Shown: positions 35,850-44,265, numbered from the stretch's first letter. The stretch is DNA of 59,445 bases from CAWBRT01 sp050015355 (GCA_050015355.1 JBEKBO010000016.1:1-59445), one strand, 5' to 3'. Notes: generated by a model from the letters alone, not told the origin. A program made the numbers and translations.

Positions 35850-36619
35850 GCCGCCAGCCTCTCCGCATACTCGCAGGCGCTGGCGCAAGGAAGCGTTAGC
35901 TCAACGATACTACCCGCAACGTGATACTCCAGCTTCCGATATTGATGTAGCCGCAGTAAATGAGCATGCACCTGATCTTGGCTCACAAGAACCAACTTCC
36001 AAAGTTCACTTGTGAGCACTCGCGATGCGGAATTTTCTTCCGAAGCAATGATGTGACAGAAATACAAAATCAATTCGTCTGATAACTGAACAGAAGAGAA
36101 TGTTTTTGTCGGCCCCTCACCTTCGAGGAGACCAAAATCTCTTGCCATGCGCAGGAGATCTCTTGCAGTCCTAATGGCTCCATATTCGGAAAGAGGCTTG
36201 TTTCCAGGATTACTGGACTTCCAAACGCTCAACACATGCTGCACCGCGTCCTCAGTACGGAGGCTAAATCGTCCGGCTTGGTATTCGGGATACAGCCACG
36301 TTGTTAAGAAAAGCCTGTAGAGTGTCTCATGTATCCCAACATAAAAATGAAGGCAGTATTTCCAATCTGAAATGTCGTATGCGCCGCGCGCAAGTAGAAT
36401 TAGCGATTTTGCCGCTTTCAAATCACGAAATCTGCGGTGAAGAGTAGAATGAATCTCTTTCTTCCATGCTTCACTTCGGAAACTCCCATGGAAACTATGA
36501 TTGAAATTTTGATCGAAGGACATTTCATCCTTCCAGTTTCTAAACAGGTTATACGTTTCTTCTATAAGGGCGCCTTTGCGAACGAGACGCTGCGAAATAG
36601 GGGAGCTCGTTTTTAGCAC
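35846..36619 (-). CDS. brxA: BrxA (DUF1819)
   Basis: 257-aa DUF1819 protein, a small DNA-binding BREX subunit with winged-helix-like segments. Recognisable stretches: SPISQRLVRKGALIEETYNL, LLARGAYDISDWKYCLHFYV and SEYGAIRTARDLLRMARDFG. It starts with GTG at 36619, seven bases after AGGGG, and overlaps the brxE stop by seven bases; the stop overlaps brxB (ATGA). Its GC content is lower than that of the surrounding backbone genes. Confidence 0.88.
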   Translation of the reverse strand: MLKTSSPISQRLVRKGALIEETYNLFRNWKDEMSFDQNFNHSFHGSFRSEAWKKEIHSTLHRRFRDLKAAKSLILLARGAYDISDWKYCLHFYVGIHETLYRLFLTTWLYPEYQAGRFSLRTEDAVQHVLSVWKSSNPGNKPLSEYGAIRTARDLLRMARDFGLLEGEGPTKTFSSVQLSDELILYFCHIIASEENSASRVLTSELWKLVLVSQDQVHAHLLRLHQYRKLEYHVAGSIVELTLPCASACEYAERLAA

Positions 36620-37182
36620 GCGGTTCCCCTTTTTGCGTATGGAACTGCTAGGGCCCCTGGCTCACCCCGAGCGAAGCCAAGCGCAAGCATGGCAACATCC
36701 TCATTTGTGCCTGTAAACGATACAGATAGAGGCACTGCGCGCCCTTCAGCCGAGAGTCGCAATCGCGAAAATAACTGTGACGTGTCGTCTGTGATCAGAC
36801 CGAATGATTGGATCGCTACCTTCAGATCTTTTTCTTGCAGGCTCTCTAATCTCTCAAAAAAAGGCGTCCACTCGGCCGCGTGATCGAGCCAATGCTCCCA
36901 TTTCGCTTCGAACTCTTCTTCAATTGTCTCGGGGAGCCGCCAAAGGGTAACGCTCTCAGGTGGATTGAAGATTTCATCGCAGCGATGGGCTGCGACCGCG
37001 AAGACAGAGCGCGCTTGCGCGAAATAGTGTGTTCGCGGAAACCCTCGGCGGGTCGCCGCAGTGCCCAATCGGCCAAGCTGTCCACGCGTATTCCACCACT
37101 TAGCGAGATCCATCTCGCCAAATCTGGCAACGACTAAACGAAGCTTTAGCAACCGGTCAAAGTCGAGCGTTGCTTGCGTCAT
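36613..37182 (-). CDS. brxE: BrxE-like protein
   Basis: 189-aa protein with the stretches LLKLRLVVARFGEMDLAKWW, GQLGRLGTAATRRGFPRTHY and QARSVFAVAAHRC, which I recognise as BrxE, described as a marker of type 6 BREX. Its biochemical role is unknown. The start ATG overlaps the stop of the RHH gene (ATGA), and its end overlaps brxA, so it is translated as part of the operon. Its presence with brxL instead of brxD/brxHI is unusual. Confidence 0.75.
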   Translation of the reverse strand: MTQATLDFDRLLKLRLVVARFGEMDLAKWWNTRGQLGRLGTAATRRGFPRTHYFAQARSVFAVAAHRCDEIFNPPESVTLWRLPETIEEEFEAKWEHWLDHAAEWTPFFERLESLQEKDLKVAIQSFGLITDDTSQLFSRLRLSAEGRAVPLSVSFTGTNEDVAMLALGFARGEPGALAVPYAKRGTAC

Positions 37183-37403
37183 TCCTCGCTCTCCGTTGGT
37201 GTTGCTTTCTTGGTTTCGGCGGTTCGGCGCGCAACGTATTTCTCCGCTGCATCACGCACAACCCACGCCAGCGATACCTTTTTCCCCTTAGCAATATCGT
37301 CCAGAATCTCGTAAAGGGCTGGCGGAAAACTGATCGATGCCCGAACTGCTGGGGTGCTTTTCGTCCTCATGTTCTTGACACCCTGCTGCCGCGTCTTCTT
37401 CAT
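37179..37403 (-). CDS. Ribbon-helix-helix (CopG-like) regulator of the BREX operon
   Basis: 74 aa from ATG 37403 (AAGGG upstream), or 63 aa from ATG 37370; the in-frame start at 37442 is excluded because it lies upstream of the predicted -10. The core VRASISFPPALYEILDDIAK followed by VSLAWVVRDAAEKYV is a ribbon-helix-helix fold: a beta strand and two helices. It is first in the BREX operon and overlaps brxE (ATGA). Tandem repeats over the promoter fit autoregulation by this protein. The C-terminal tail is Lys/Thr/Glu-rich. Confidence 0.78.
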   Translation of the reverse strand: MKKTRQQGVKNMRTKSTPAVRASISFPPALYEILDDIAKGKKVSLAWVVRDAAEKYVARRTAETKKATPTESEE

Positions 37404-37424
37404 AGATAAAAACCCTTGGTAGTT

Positions 37425-37456
37425 CACCACATTACACCACATCGATGAATCTGCAA
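37425..37456 (-). promoter_or_regulatory. BREX operon promoter with tandem operator
   Basis: Minus strand: -35 TTGCAG (37451-37456), 16-bp spacer, -10 TAATGT (37429-37434). Two direct repeats ATGTGGTG (37435-37442 and 37425-37432), 10 bp apart, cover the spacer and -10. One helical-turn spacing is what a ribbon-helix-helix repressor would bind. It lies upstream of the RHH start at 37403. Confidence 0.55.
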
Positions 37457-37493
37457 CACCCTCCGAGGCGCTTTATGCTTCTTTCCGAAAGAT

Positions 37494-38408
37494 TTATGTT
37501 GCTGCCGATGTTCCCTTCACGTCCTCGCGCAGTTTGTCCGACAAGACCCGTTCCCGCTGGTGCCGATCGTTGGCTAGTCCCCGCTCATCGGGTGTCAGAT
37601 CGGCCAGAAATCCGAAGCCTCTGACACAATCGGTGGTAATCCTGTCACGGTCAATGACCACGGCACGGTTGAGGAGCTGGCGGAGGTCATCCCAATCGAA
37701 GTCCCTGCCATCCTGGAACTTCTGCATCAGGCGCGCCGGATCGAAGGCATCATGCGCCTGCCAGAGCTTCAGCACGACAAGGCGGCGGATCAGCGGCTGG
37801 TCGAGCGGTCTCGTGGCGAACATGCCGAGATCGTAAATGTCGCGCGCCTTGTTGCGCTGATAACAGGCGCGGATTTTCTCGCCGAGGATTTCCGGGAGCG
37901 CCAGGCAGACGATCTCAGCAGGCGCGAAGGGCAATAGCTTGAAATAACTCTGCTCTATCTGCGGGCGCCGCTCCGGCGGCAGCGTCGGCGTTTCCCGGCG
38001 GCTGATCTGGAGTTTCACCTCGCTCACGCCGCTCGCGTTCCAACCATGCGAATAGGTCGGATTGACGCCCCAGGACAGGCCGTCCTGCGTCTCGTAATAA
38101 CTATCGTCGGGAATGGCGAACTGGATTCCGTGAAAGGGCTGCTCGAACGCCTGCATCATTTCGAGGATGACATCCTGGTGGTCGTGCTCCTCGATTCCCG
38201 TGAAATCCAGATCGGTTGAAAATCGCCCCTGGCTGCCAATGAACATTTTCCGCAGACAGGTCCCGCCCTTGAAGGCGAGCCTGTTCAGTATGCCACGCTC
38301 GGACAGAAGCTGAAGCAGGAATGTCAGCACCACTTCCTTCTCCGCGATCATGATGTCGCGAAGGCCGGATTCAGTGGAGTAACGCTGCACCTGCGGTTGC
38401 GTGAGCAT
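37494..38408 (-). CDS. abiEii: AbiEii/AbiGii-type nucleotidyltransferase toxin
   Basis: 304-aa toxin of the type IV AbiE toxin-antitoxin system. The nucleotidyltransferase motif is FKGGTCLRKMF (GGTxL-like) followed by FSTDLDFTGIEE (DxD), and further on EILGEKIRACYQRNKARDIYDLG, all characteristic of the AbiEii family. The ATG at 38408 has GGAAGGAAAGC upstream and overlaps or abuts the antitoxin stop at 38411. Known homologues block growth by modifying tRNA or by GTP-dependent activity. Catalytic residues look intact, so it should be active. Confidence 0.9.
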   Translation of the reverse strand: MLTQPQVQRYSTESGLRDIMIAEKEVVLTFLLQLLSERGILNRLAFKGGTCLRKMFIGSQGRFSTDLDFTGIEEHDHQDVILEMMQAFEQPFHGIQFAIPDDSYYETQDGLSWGVNPTYSHGWNASGVSEVKLQISRRETPTLPPERRPQIEQSYFKLLPFAPAEIVCLALPEILGEKIRACYQRNKARDIYDLGMFATRPLDQPLIRRLVVLKLWQAHDAFDPARLMQKFQDGRDFDWDDLRQLLNRAVVIDRDRITTDCVRGFGFLADLTPDERGLANDRHQRERVLSDKLREDVKGTSAAT

Positions 38409-38410
38409 CT

Positions 38411-39280
38411 TCAGCTTTCCTTCCTGATGGCTTTGCGCCGGCCAAGCCCGGCGCTGCCGTGCAATTCTTCCCGCGTCACATTGACGAACAGCCGCCATGT
38501 CTCGTCATAGCCGATGGCGCCCTGCACTTCGCGCGCGCGCGCGGGATCGGGTCCCAGCGATGTCTTGCGACTGTGCGCCGCCAGACGGGTCAGGCGGTCG
38601 CGCACGGCGGGCGGAATATCAGCCTTGACGTGATCAACGAGCCAGCCGAACCGCCGCACGAGAGCACTTGAACCGATCCGTTCGAGGTAATCGGCCGCTT
38701 TGTTCCAGTCAAACCGGCGGCTGGCGGTCGCCAGGATGGTGGCTGCTTCGCCCACCCCGCCGGCCAGTGCCGCGCGGTCGATACAGTCGATGGCGGTCTT
38801 TTCGCGGTCGGACATCATGACCTTGTATCCGAGCACATCGACCGGCTCGAAGCCGAAAAACTTGCTGTCCGCCTGATTGACGATCCGGACCCGCGACTCT
38901 CCGACTTCGCGTTCCCGCAAACGCACCGGCGTCACCACGAAGATGACGTTGCGGTGCTGCGTCGTCAGCCCGTAGTGGGCGGCGGCGGTGCTGAAGCCGA
39001 TGTAATAGGGATCGGCGATGCGGCTGGCGAGCGCCAGAAGATTGCTGTCGCCCAGGGCGTCCGGTCCCTGCTCCGGCGGTATAAGCAGGTACTCGCCCCA
39101 GGTCGCCCGTTCCAGCCAGCCTTTACGGCGGAGCGACTCGATTACGTGGTCGGCAGCCTTGGCGCTGCCGCCGAGCAGATCGACAATCTCCGCCCGCGTC
39201 GCCTCCCGCCGCCCCCGCTCGGTGAGCGCTAGGACGACCTTGCTTTCCTGCGTCGATAGAGATCGGGTTATGGGTTCCAT
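38411..39280 (-). CDS. abiEi: AbiEi-type antitoxin/transcriptional repressor
   Basis: 289-aa antitoxin partner of the AbiEii gene that follows. The N-terminal winged helix (GRREATRAEIVDLLGGSAKA to VIESLRRKGWLERATWGEYL) is the DNA-binding part, followed by YYIGFSTAAAHYGLTTQHRN and the SDREKTAIDCIDR segment typical of AbiEi. The ATG at 39280 is used; the frame runs on to 39337 across the operator. Homologues bind inverted repeats upstream of their own gene, and two such palindromes flank the promoter here. Confidence 0.88.
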   Translation of the reverse strand: MEPITRSLSTQESKVVLALTERGRREATRAEIVDLLGGSAKAADHVIESLRRKGWLERATWGEYLLIPPEQGPDALGDSNLLALASRIADPYYIGFSTAAAHYGLTTQHRNVIFVVTPVRLREREVGESRVRIVNQADSKFFGFEPVDVLGYKVMMSDREKTAIDCIDRAALAGGVGEAATILATASRRFDWNKAADYLERIGSSALVRRFGWLVDHVKADIPPAVRDRLTRLAAHSRKTSLGPDPARAREVQGAIGYDETWRLFVNVTREELHGSAGLGRRKAIRKES

Positions 39281-39290
39281 GTCATTCTCT

Positions 39291-39401
39291 GTAACGAAAC
39301 CCCCCGAAAGAGGGGGATTTGATGAAAAGTATAGCAATGCGGCTCTGCGCGGTCAACTATAATATGTAACAAAACCCCCTCAAAAAGGGGGTTTTGTTAC
39401 A
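39291..39401 (-). promoter_or_regulatory. AbiE promoter flanked by two palindromic operators
   Basis: Minus strand: -35 TTGACC (39351-39356), exactly 17 bp, -10 TATACT (39328-39333). Upstream lies a perfect palindrome with 16-bp arms TGTAACAAAACCCCCT (39365-39380) and its complement (39386-39401). Downstream, GTAACGAAACCCCC (39291-39304) with GGGGGATTT (39312-39320) forms a diverged second copy. Both contain the GTAACnAAACCCCC half-site, as expected for the AbiEi repressor. Confidence 0.75.
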
Positions 39402-39430
39402 ATGTAATGTAAGTCTCGACAGGAGCGCCG

Positions 39431-39505
39431 ATGCAGCATCGATGCTCTCAAGTATCGAGTATCATTGCTGCACGCTGGTGCTGTTCAGCTCCGGACTCCC
39501 GATGA
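39431..39505 (+). CDS. 24-aa leader peptide coupled to the GHKL ATPase gene
   Basis: ATG at 39431 follows AGGAG by six bases and encodes 24 residues (MQHRCSQVSSIIAARWCCSA...). Its TGA (39503-39505) overlaps the ATG of the next gene (39502) as ATGA. The main gene has no good ribosome site of its own, so translational coupling through this leader is likely. Cys- and Trp-containing; no homology seen. Confidence 0.5.
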   Translation: MQHRCSQVSSIIAARWCCSAPDSR

Positions 39506-41538
39506 CCGACGAAAACATCTACGAAGTACGCGCGCAGGAAGATTTTGTCGAGAGACTTACAGCCGCTCGTTCGACCCAGGCGCTGAGCGAATGCATCTGG
39601 AATGCCGTCGATGCAGAAGCGACGCGAGTCACGGTCACCGCCGACCATGACGGGTTCGGCAGACTCGCTGCCGTTCGTATTACCGACAACGGACACGGAA
39701 TCCCTCCAGAAGAGGCTGAATCCCTTTTTACATATCTCGGCGGTTCGTGGAAGCGCAGCGAGAAGCGTTCTCGCAACGGCAAGCGAATCCTGCACGGCGA
39801 AGAAGGCAAGGGCCGATTCCGCGCCCTGGCACTGGGGCGAGTCGCAGAATGGCATATCACCTCGCGAAACCGAGCGGGCGAGATGGTGCAATACCGCATT
39901 ACGATCATCAAGGACAATGCCCGTAATGTGCGCATCACCGAGCCTGTTCCAGCGCCAGCCGGAAGCGTGTCCGGCGTCGAGGTCTGCATCCGAGAACCGT
40001 ACAAGGACTGGGAAATCGAAGTTGAGGGAGTAAGGCAGGAACTCTGCGAGACATACGCGCTGTACCTGACCGAGTACTCGGATGTCGAAATTCTGATAGC
40101 AGGGATGCAACTCGATCCTGCCACCGTGATGGAACACAGGGCAAGATTTCCTCTGCCCGACATTCTCGATGGACAGGACAAGTACCCTGTCGAACTCGAA
40201 GTGATCGAATGGAAAACCGAGACCGAACGCATGCTGTATCTATGTAGCGAGAGGGGATTCCCGCTGCACCGCATTACGCCCGGTATTCAGGCTCCTGGTT
40301 TCGACTTCTCCGCGTACCTGAGCTCTCTCTACATCAGCAAGCTTCATGAGCGGGGCGTACTAGGCCTTACGGAGTTGGATAAGAACCTGCATAGCGCCGT
40401 CGAGGACGCCAAGACCCAGCTGCGCGACCACTTCAAACAACGGGCAGCCGCGGAGTCCAGAAACCTGGTCGATCAGTGGAAGTCAGAGAAGGTGTATCCG
40501 TTCGGAGGAGAACCCACGGGCCCTGTCCAAATTGTGGAGCGCCAGGTATTCGACATCGTCGCGCTGAATGTTGCCACATCGCTGCCTGACTTCCAGTCGC
40601 AGGACACGCGCAATCGCAGGTTCCAACTTCGCATGTTACGTCAGGCGATCGAGAGAAGCCCTGAAGAGCTGCAACTGATCATGAGCGAACTCCTGGGACT
40701 GTCCAAGCGCAAGCAGGAGGAATTGGCGAAGCTGCTTAAGCGCACCTCCCTGGGCGCGATCATCAGCGCAGCGAAAATGGTCACCGAGCGGTTGGATTTC
40801 CTGAAGGCTCTCGAAAGCATGCTGTTCGATCTGGAACTCAAGCCTCACTTCAAGGAACGATCGCAACTACACCGCATTCTCGCAAAGAACACCTGGGTAT
40901 TCGGGGAAGAGTTCGCGCTGTCGGTTAATGACCGGTCTCTCACGGAAGTCCTCAGGCAGCACTTCCAGAAGCAGGGACGCGAGATCCTGGTAGACACACC
41001 GGTCAAGCGTCTGGACGGAACCAAGGGCATCGTCGACTTGATGCTGTCCCGCCGTGTTCCGAGCGCGCGTGAAGACGAACATGAGCATCTGATCGTCGAG
41101 TTGAAGGCACCTGCGGTAAGAATAGGCGTCAAGGAAACGTCCCAGATCAAGAGCTACGCCTTTGCTATCAAGAACGACGAGCGATTCCAGGGTGTCCCAA
41201 CTCGCTGGACCCTCTGGCTGCTGGCGAACGATCTTGATGACTACGCGAAGAATGAGACCAAGCAGGCAAATCTGCCCGAAGGAGTCCTATGGCAGGGTGA
41301 AAACCCGCCTATGCGAATTTGGGTAAAACGCTGGTCGCAGGTACTGAACGACTGCAGAACGCGGCTCAGTGTTTTCCAGAAGGAACTCGACTACATCGCA
41401 GATCGGGAAGATTCACTCGAATACCTCAAGAAAACATACGCGCGCATCCTGGAAGGCGCTCCCGAACCCGAGCCATCCAAGGAAGAAGAAGCAGAAGAAG
41501 CGTTCGAGGTCGACTCGCTCGCACAAGACGATTTGTAG
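39502..41538 (+). CDS. GHKL (MORC/Hsp90-like) ATPase fused to a PD-(D/E)XK nuclease
   Basis: 678-aa candidate defence protein. GHKL motifs: N box ALSECIWNAVDAEATRV, G1 ITDNGHGIPPEE, and G2 GEEGKGRFRALALG. After a helical middle (about 300-480) the C-terminal domain carries TKGIVDLMLSRR and HLIVELKAPAVRIG, a D...ExK nuclease core of the kind found in Shedu (DUF4263) proteins. The protein ends in a Glu-rich tail. The start at 39502 is set by ATGA overlap with the leader peptide; longer in-frame starts lack ribosome sites. It is divergent from AbiE, with the AbiE palindrome between them. An ATP-gated nuclease clamp on invading DNA is the likely mode; this is inference. Confidence 0.8.
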   Translation: MTDENIYEVRAQEDFVERLTAARSTQALSECIWNAVDAEATRVTVTADHDGFGRLAAVRITDNGHGIPPEEAESLFTYLGGSWKRSEKRSRNGKRILHGEEGKGRFRALALGRVAEWHITSRNRAGEMVQYRITIIKDNARNVRITEPVPAPAGSVSGVEVCIREPYKDWEIEVEGVRQELCETYALYLTEYSDVEILIAGMQLDPATVMEHRARFPLPDILDGQDKYPVELEVIEWKTETERMLYLCSERGFPLHRITPGIQAPGFDFSAYLSSLYISKLHERGVLGLTELDKNLHSAVEDAKTQLRDHFKQRAAAESRNLVDQWKSEKVYPFGGEPTGPVQIVERQVFDIVALNVATSLPDFQSQDTRNRRFQLRMLRQAIERSPEELQLIMSELLGLSKRKQEELAKLLKRTSLGAIISAAKMVTERLDFLKALESMLFDLELKPHFKERSQLHRILAKNTWVFGEEFALSVNDRSLTEVLRQHFQKQGREILVDTPVKRLDGTKGIVDLMLSRRVPSAREDEHEHLIVELKAPAVRIGVKETSQIKSYAFAIKNDERFQGVPTRWTLWLLANDLDDYAKNETKQANLPEGVLWQGENPPMRIWVKRWSQVLNDCRTRLSVFQKELDYIADREDSLEYLKKTYARILEGAPEPEPSKEEEAEEAFEVDSLAQDDL

Positions 41539-42079
41539 AATCGTGCCAATGCCCGGCGGCCGCATCATCGCCCTCCCCGCACCTCAAAACGTCGTCCCAG
41601 GCACTTGCGGCTTTTTCTGCGCTGGCATTCTCTTGTCACACGCATTCAGATTGTTCTCATCATTTAGAAAAAATACACTACTTTTTCTAAATCTACAGGC
41701 ACCCTGGATTCCCGATTTACCGTCTGAAATCTCCTGTCATCGCGTTTCAAACAGCCCCTGGAAACAGGGTTCTGGCTTCACCGGGAAAGTCGTATACCGA
41801 GAAGGCGAACGCTCCAGCCCATGCCCTCTCCGCCGTTTCGCTTTGGCGTCTTCGTTTATCGTGCGCCTCTTTCCGTGACCCGCAAACGGACGGGGCGAAG
41901 TCAACCTAACAGCCGCAGGCTTGCGTCAAGACACTTTCGCGGCATAAACGAGCCTCCCCTACGGGCTGCCCCTCATTTATTCCACGCTTGCCTGTGACGC
42001 CGCGCCTTCTCCCCGGCTGTTTTTGTTGCCTCTCTCGCCCCCGCCGTGGGGGTCACTTTAAAGAAAAGAGGCAAACACC
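41539..42079. other. 541-bp intergenic region at the cargo/backbone boundary
   Basis: No gene seen. At 41662-41692 ATTTAGAAAAA and TTTTTCTAAAT form an AT-only inverted repeat around a 9-nt centre. GC composition rises to backbone level after about 41.9 kb. The last 60 bp are the leader of the next gene, with CGCCCCCGCCGTGGGGGTCAC before the ribosome site. Confidence 0.4.
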
Positions 42080-42445
42080 ATGACGACGAAGACTCTCAAC
42101 AAAAGCGACCTGGCGCAGTTCACCGGGAGCGAAACCTGGTATCGGCACGGGATCAACCGCAGCGTTCTCTACACCGACGGCGCGCAGCACGTTGCCGAGC
42201 ACGGCGGGGCGTATTGGCTTCTCGACGAAATCGCGATCATTCAGCCCTATGACAAGGCCATTGCCGCCGAAGAGTTCCAGGTCTGGAAGCTCGCGGTCCG
42301 TCCAACCCGAGCAGCCGTGCTGACTTGCGAAGATGGCAACGGAAAGACCGTTTTCAGCAAAGAGATCGAATACACCGACTTTCCACTCGACGAGATCACC
42401 TTTTACTTCACAAACAACACCATTCTACTGCCGTCCGAGTATTGA
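42080..42445 (+). CDS. DUF6876 family protein
   Basis: 121-aa protein with KSDLAQFTGSETWYRHGINR, VAEHGGAYWLLDEIAIIQPY and FPLDEITFYFTNNTILLPSE, which I recognise as DUF6876, a small protein very common on proteobacterial plasmids and ICEs and of unknown function. The ATG has AGAGG ten bases upstream. A strong terminator follows directly. It marks return to the mobile-element backbone after the defence cargo. Confidence 0.82.
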   Translation: MTTKTLNKSDLAQFTGSETWYRHGINRSVLYTDGAQHVAEHGGAYWLLDEIAIIQPYDKAIAAEEFQVWKLAVRPTRAAVLTCEDGNGKTVFSKEIEYTDFPLDEITFYFTNNTILLPSEY

Positions 42446-42453
42446 CTTCCAAG

Positions 42454-42483
42454 CCCGCGCCGACAGCAACGGCGCGGGTTTTT
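42454..42483 (+). terminator. Rho-independent terminator after the DUF6876 gene
   Basis: Perfect 9-bp stem CCCGCGCCG / CGGCGCGGG (42454-42462, 42470-42478) with a 7-nt loop, followed by five Ts. Confidence 0.9.
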
Positions 42484-42619
42484 CCTGATCACATATCTCC
42501 GGCCTTCCGCACCCGCACTGAACCGGTTTGCACAATAGGCGCGGCCCGCGCCGCAGGAGATGCAGGTCTGCCGCGATAGAATATGTTTCATACCTGATCG
42601 TTTGGGCGTAGTGACGGTT

Positions 42620-43297
42620 ATGAACAAATCCCAGCCGAGTTGCCGACCGATCGATCAGCACGCGACGCGCATCCCGATGAATTCAGGTCTGCTGCCATGC
42701 TTGTACATACCAATCGCCGCACGAGACACCAACGCTATCGAGACATACGTCGGCAGAATTGTAATGAACCTTGCGCCGAATTCTCTGGGGAAGGCTCTGC
42801 TTGTTGAAGCGCACACGCCAGAGAAAGCCGATGACCGCCTAGCCATTTGGGACGTTCCTGAAGCAGTAGTCCTGCACTACCCAAGGCAGGTATGGGTGCA
42901 TGTGGACTACCGTGCCTACCGGCGAACATATAAGCAGGCTTTTCCGGACTTCGCCCTAACAGATCTCGTCCTAGATCACATCATGAATCGACGAGTTGCG
43001 CGGCTTAAAGGCTTTGCCTATCTCCGAATTGTCCCGATCTCCAGAGGAGCGAATTCAAGTCACGGAGCCCTAAGTGAGGACTGGGGCGTCGAATATCATA
43101 GTTCGCCGGAGATGAGAAAAAAGAATAGGGCGTCGCAGGCAGTCGTGCAATACGCCGATCTGGCCGACATCACGAAAATGCTTAACTTGAAGGGCGGCGG
43201 TTCGTTCATGGACAATGTGAACGAAGCGCAGAAGTTAGTAGACTTGCCGGACGCAACGGGACAACGCAGAAAATCAGCGACACTACCATCAGGCTGA
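42620..43297 (+). CDS. Hypothetical protein, 225 aa
   Basis: Unrecognised. Start choice is weak: ATG 42620 gives MNKSQPSCRP, while ATG 42680 gives MNSGLLPCLYIPIAARDTNA, which reads more like a natural N terminus; neither has a good ribosome site. The middle has AVVLHYPRQVWVHVDYRAYR and DLVLDHIMNRRVARLKGFAY, a mix of strands and basic helices. It is convergent with the nuclease-like pair at 43465-44789 and could be part of that module. Base composition is lower in GC than the flanking backbone genes. Confidence 0.55.
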   Translation: MNKSQPSCRPIDQHATRIPMNSGLLPCLYIPIAARDTNAIETYVGRIVMNLAPNSLGKALLVEAHTPEKADDRLAIWDVPEAVVLHYPRQVWVHVDYRAYRRTYKQAFPDFALTDLVLDHIMNRRVARLKGFAYLRIVPISRGANSSHGALSEDWGVEYHSSPEMRKKNRASQAVVQYADLADITKMLNLKGGGSFMDNVNEAQKLVDLPDATGQRRKSATLPSG

Positions 43298-43464
43298 ACA
43301 ACGGCACGCTGTTTCGAATCACCCACCTGTCGTTAGCCTGAACTGGATCTTGCGGACAGCGCGATCCGAGTCTCCCACTTGTCGTACACCGATCCCCAAC
43401 TTCCGGATCGCCGACGACACACTCGGAACCAACGCAACGCGAGGCACAGGGATTCAGAGCACTG

Positions 43465-44265
43465 CTAAGGGCATTCATCGTCGATCCATTGTGCAACGGA
43501 ATCCATGAGAGCTGCGGATTCGGTGCTACCGGCGGTAATGAAACCGTGCGGCTCGATAGCGTAATAGCTAGTCATTGCCGCTGCACCGGACGCGAAGCCA
43601 GTTCGTCGCGCAATTGCGTTGAAACTATGGCGATTTTCTTCCCAGTATGTGACTCGGGCCGCATAGAACGGAACTCCGCCGAAGTTCCCCGGATAGATGC
43701 CTTGGGGCGGGGCTGGGACGTTCAAATACGGCTGGTGACTCTGCAGCACCGTCAAGTCATAGAGGCGCGCCACGAACGCTCGCATTTCGTCCACGCTGCC
43801 TGGCTGGCCAACATCCTTACATTCAATCGCGACACGCGGCCTTCCGAACGGTTGCCCACCGGTCTGACGCAATTGCGTACCGACCTCCCGAGGGACCACC
43901 GATATATCAATCTCGTGAGTTGTCCCACTTCGCCCCTCGAACTGTATACCATTCCAAATCTCCCACTCTGATCCATTTGGAATTCTGCGAATCCCGATAA
44001 CACTCGCATTTCCAGGTCCCATAGAGGCCAACGGTACGCCGGTTGGAGCTCCACCGCGCTGAATGAATCGTCGGTCGGAATCATTTGGGCCGATGCGACT
44101 GCCATCCGAACGCTGAAGCCAAACCTCGAATCCGCGATTCTGTAATCTATTCGCCACTCCGGTCATGATGAACAGTTCGAATATACGACCTGCACCGCTG
44201 GCGTTTCGCAGCGCCGCCACGCTTCCAAGAATTGCATCGATGGCTGATTGCACGTCACTGATCAT
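43465..44265 (-). CDS. PD-(D/E)XK nuclease-like protein
   Basis: 266-aa protein. The region THEIDISVVPREVG and then RPRVAIECKDVGQPG fits the PD-(D/E)XK core (D...ExK, with D at about 151 and ECK at about 179). An N-terminal GAGRIFELFIMTGVANRLQN helix is also usual in such nucleases, and a C-terminal TSYYAIEPHGFITAG strand follows. The ATG at 44265 overlaps the upstream stop (ATGA), so the two genes form a coupled pair. No metal-binding mutation is visible. A defence or DNA-repair role is inferred only from fold and location. Confidence 0.62.
   Translation of the reverse strand: MISDVQSAIDAILGSVAALRNASGAGRIFELFIMTGVANRLQNRGFEVWLQRSDGSRIGPNDSDRRFIQRGGAPTGVPLASMGPGNASVIGIRRIPNGSEWEIWNGIQFEGRSGTTHEIDISVVPREVGTQLRQTGGQPFGRPRVAIECKDVGQPGSVDEMRAFVARLYDLTVLQSHQPYLNVPAPPQGIYPGNFGGVPFYAARVTYWEENRHSFNAIARRTGFASGAAAMTSYYAIEPHGFITAGSTESAALMDSVAQWIDDECP

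Noticed and set aside
39365..39401. Perfect palindrome read as a rho-independent terminator
   Set aside because: It sits between two divergent gene starts, next to a good promoter, and a second diverged copy lies on the other side of that promoter; operator fits better.
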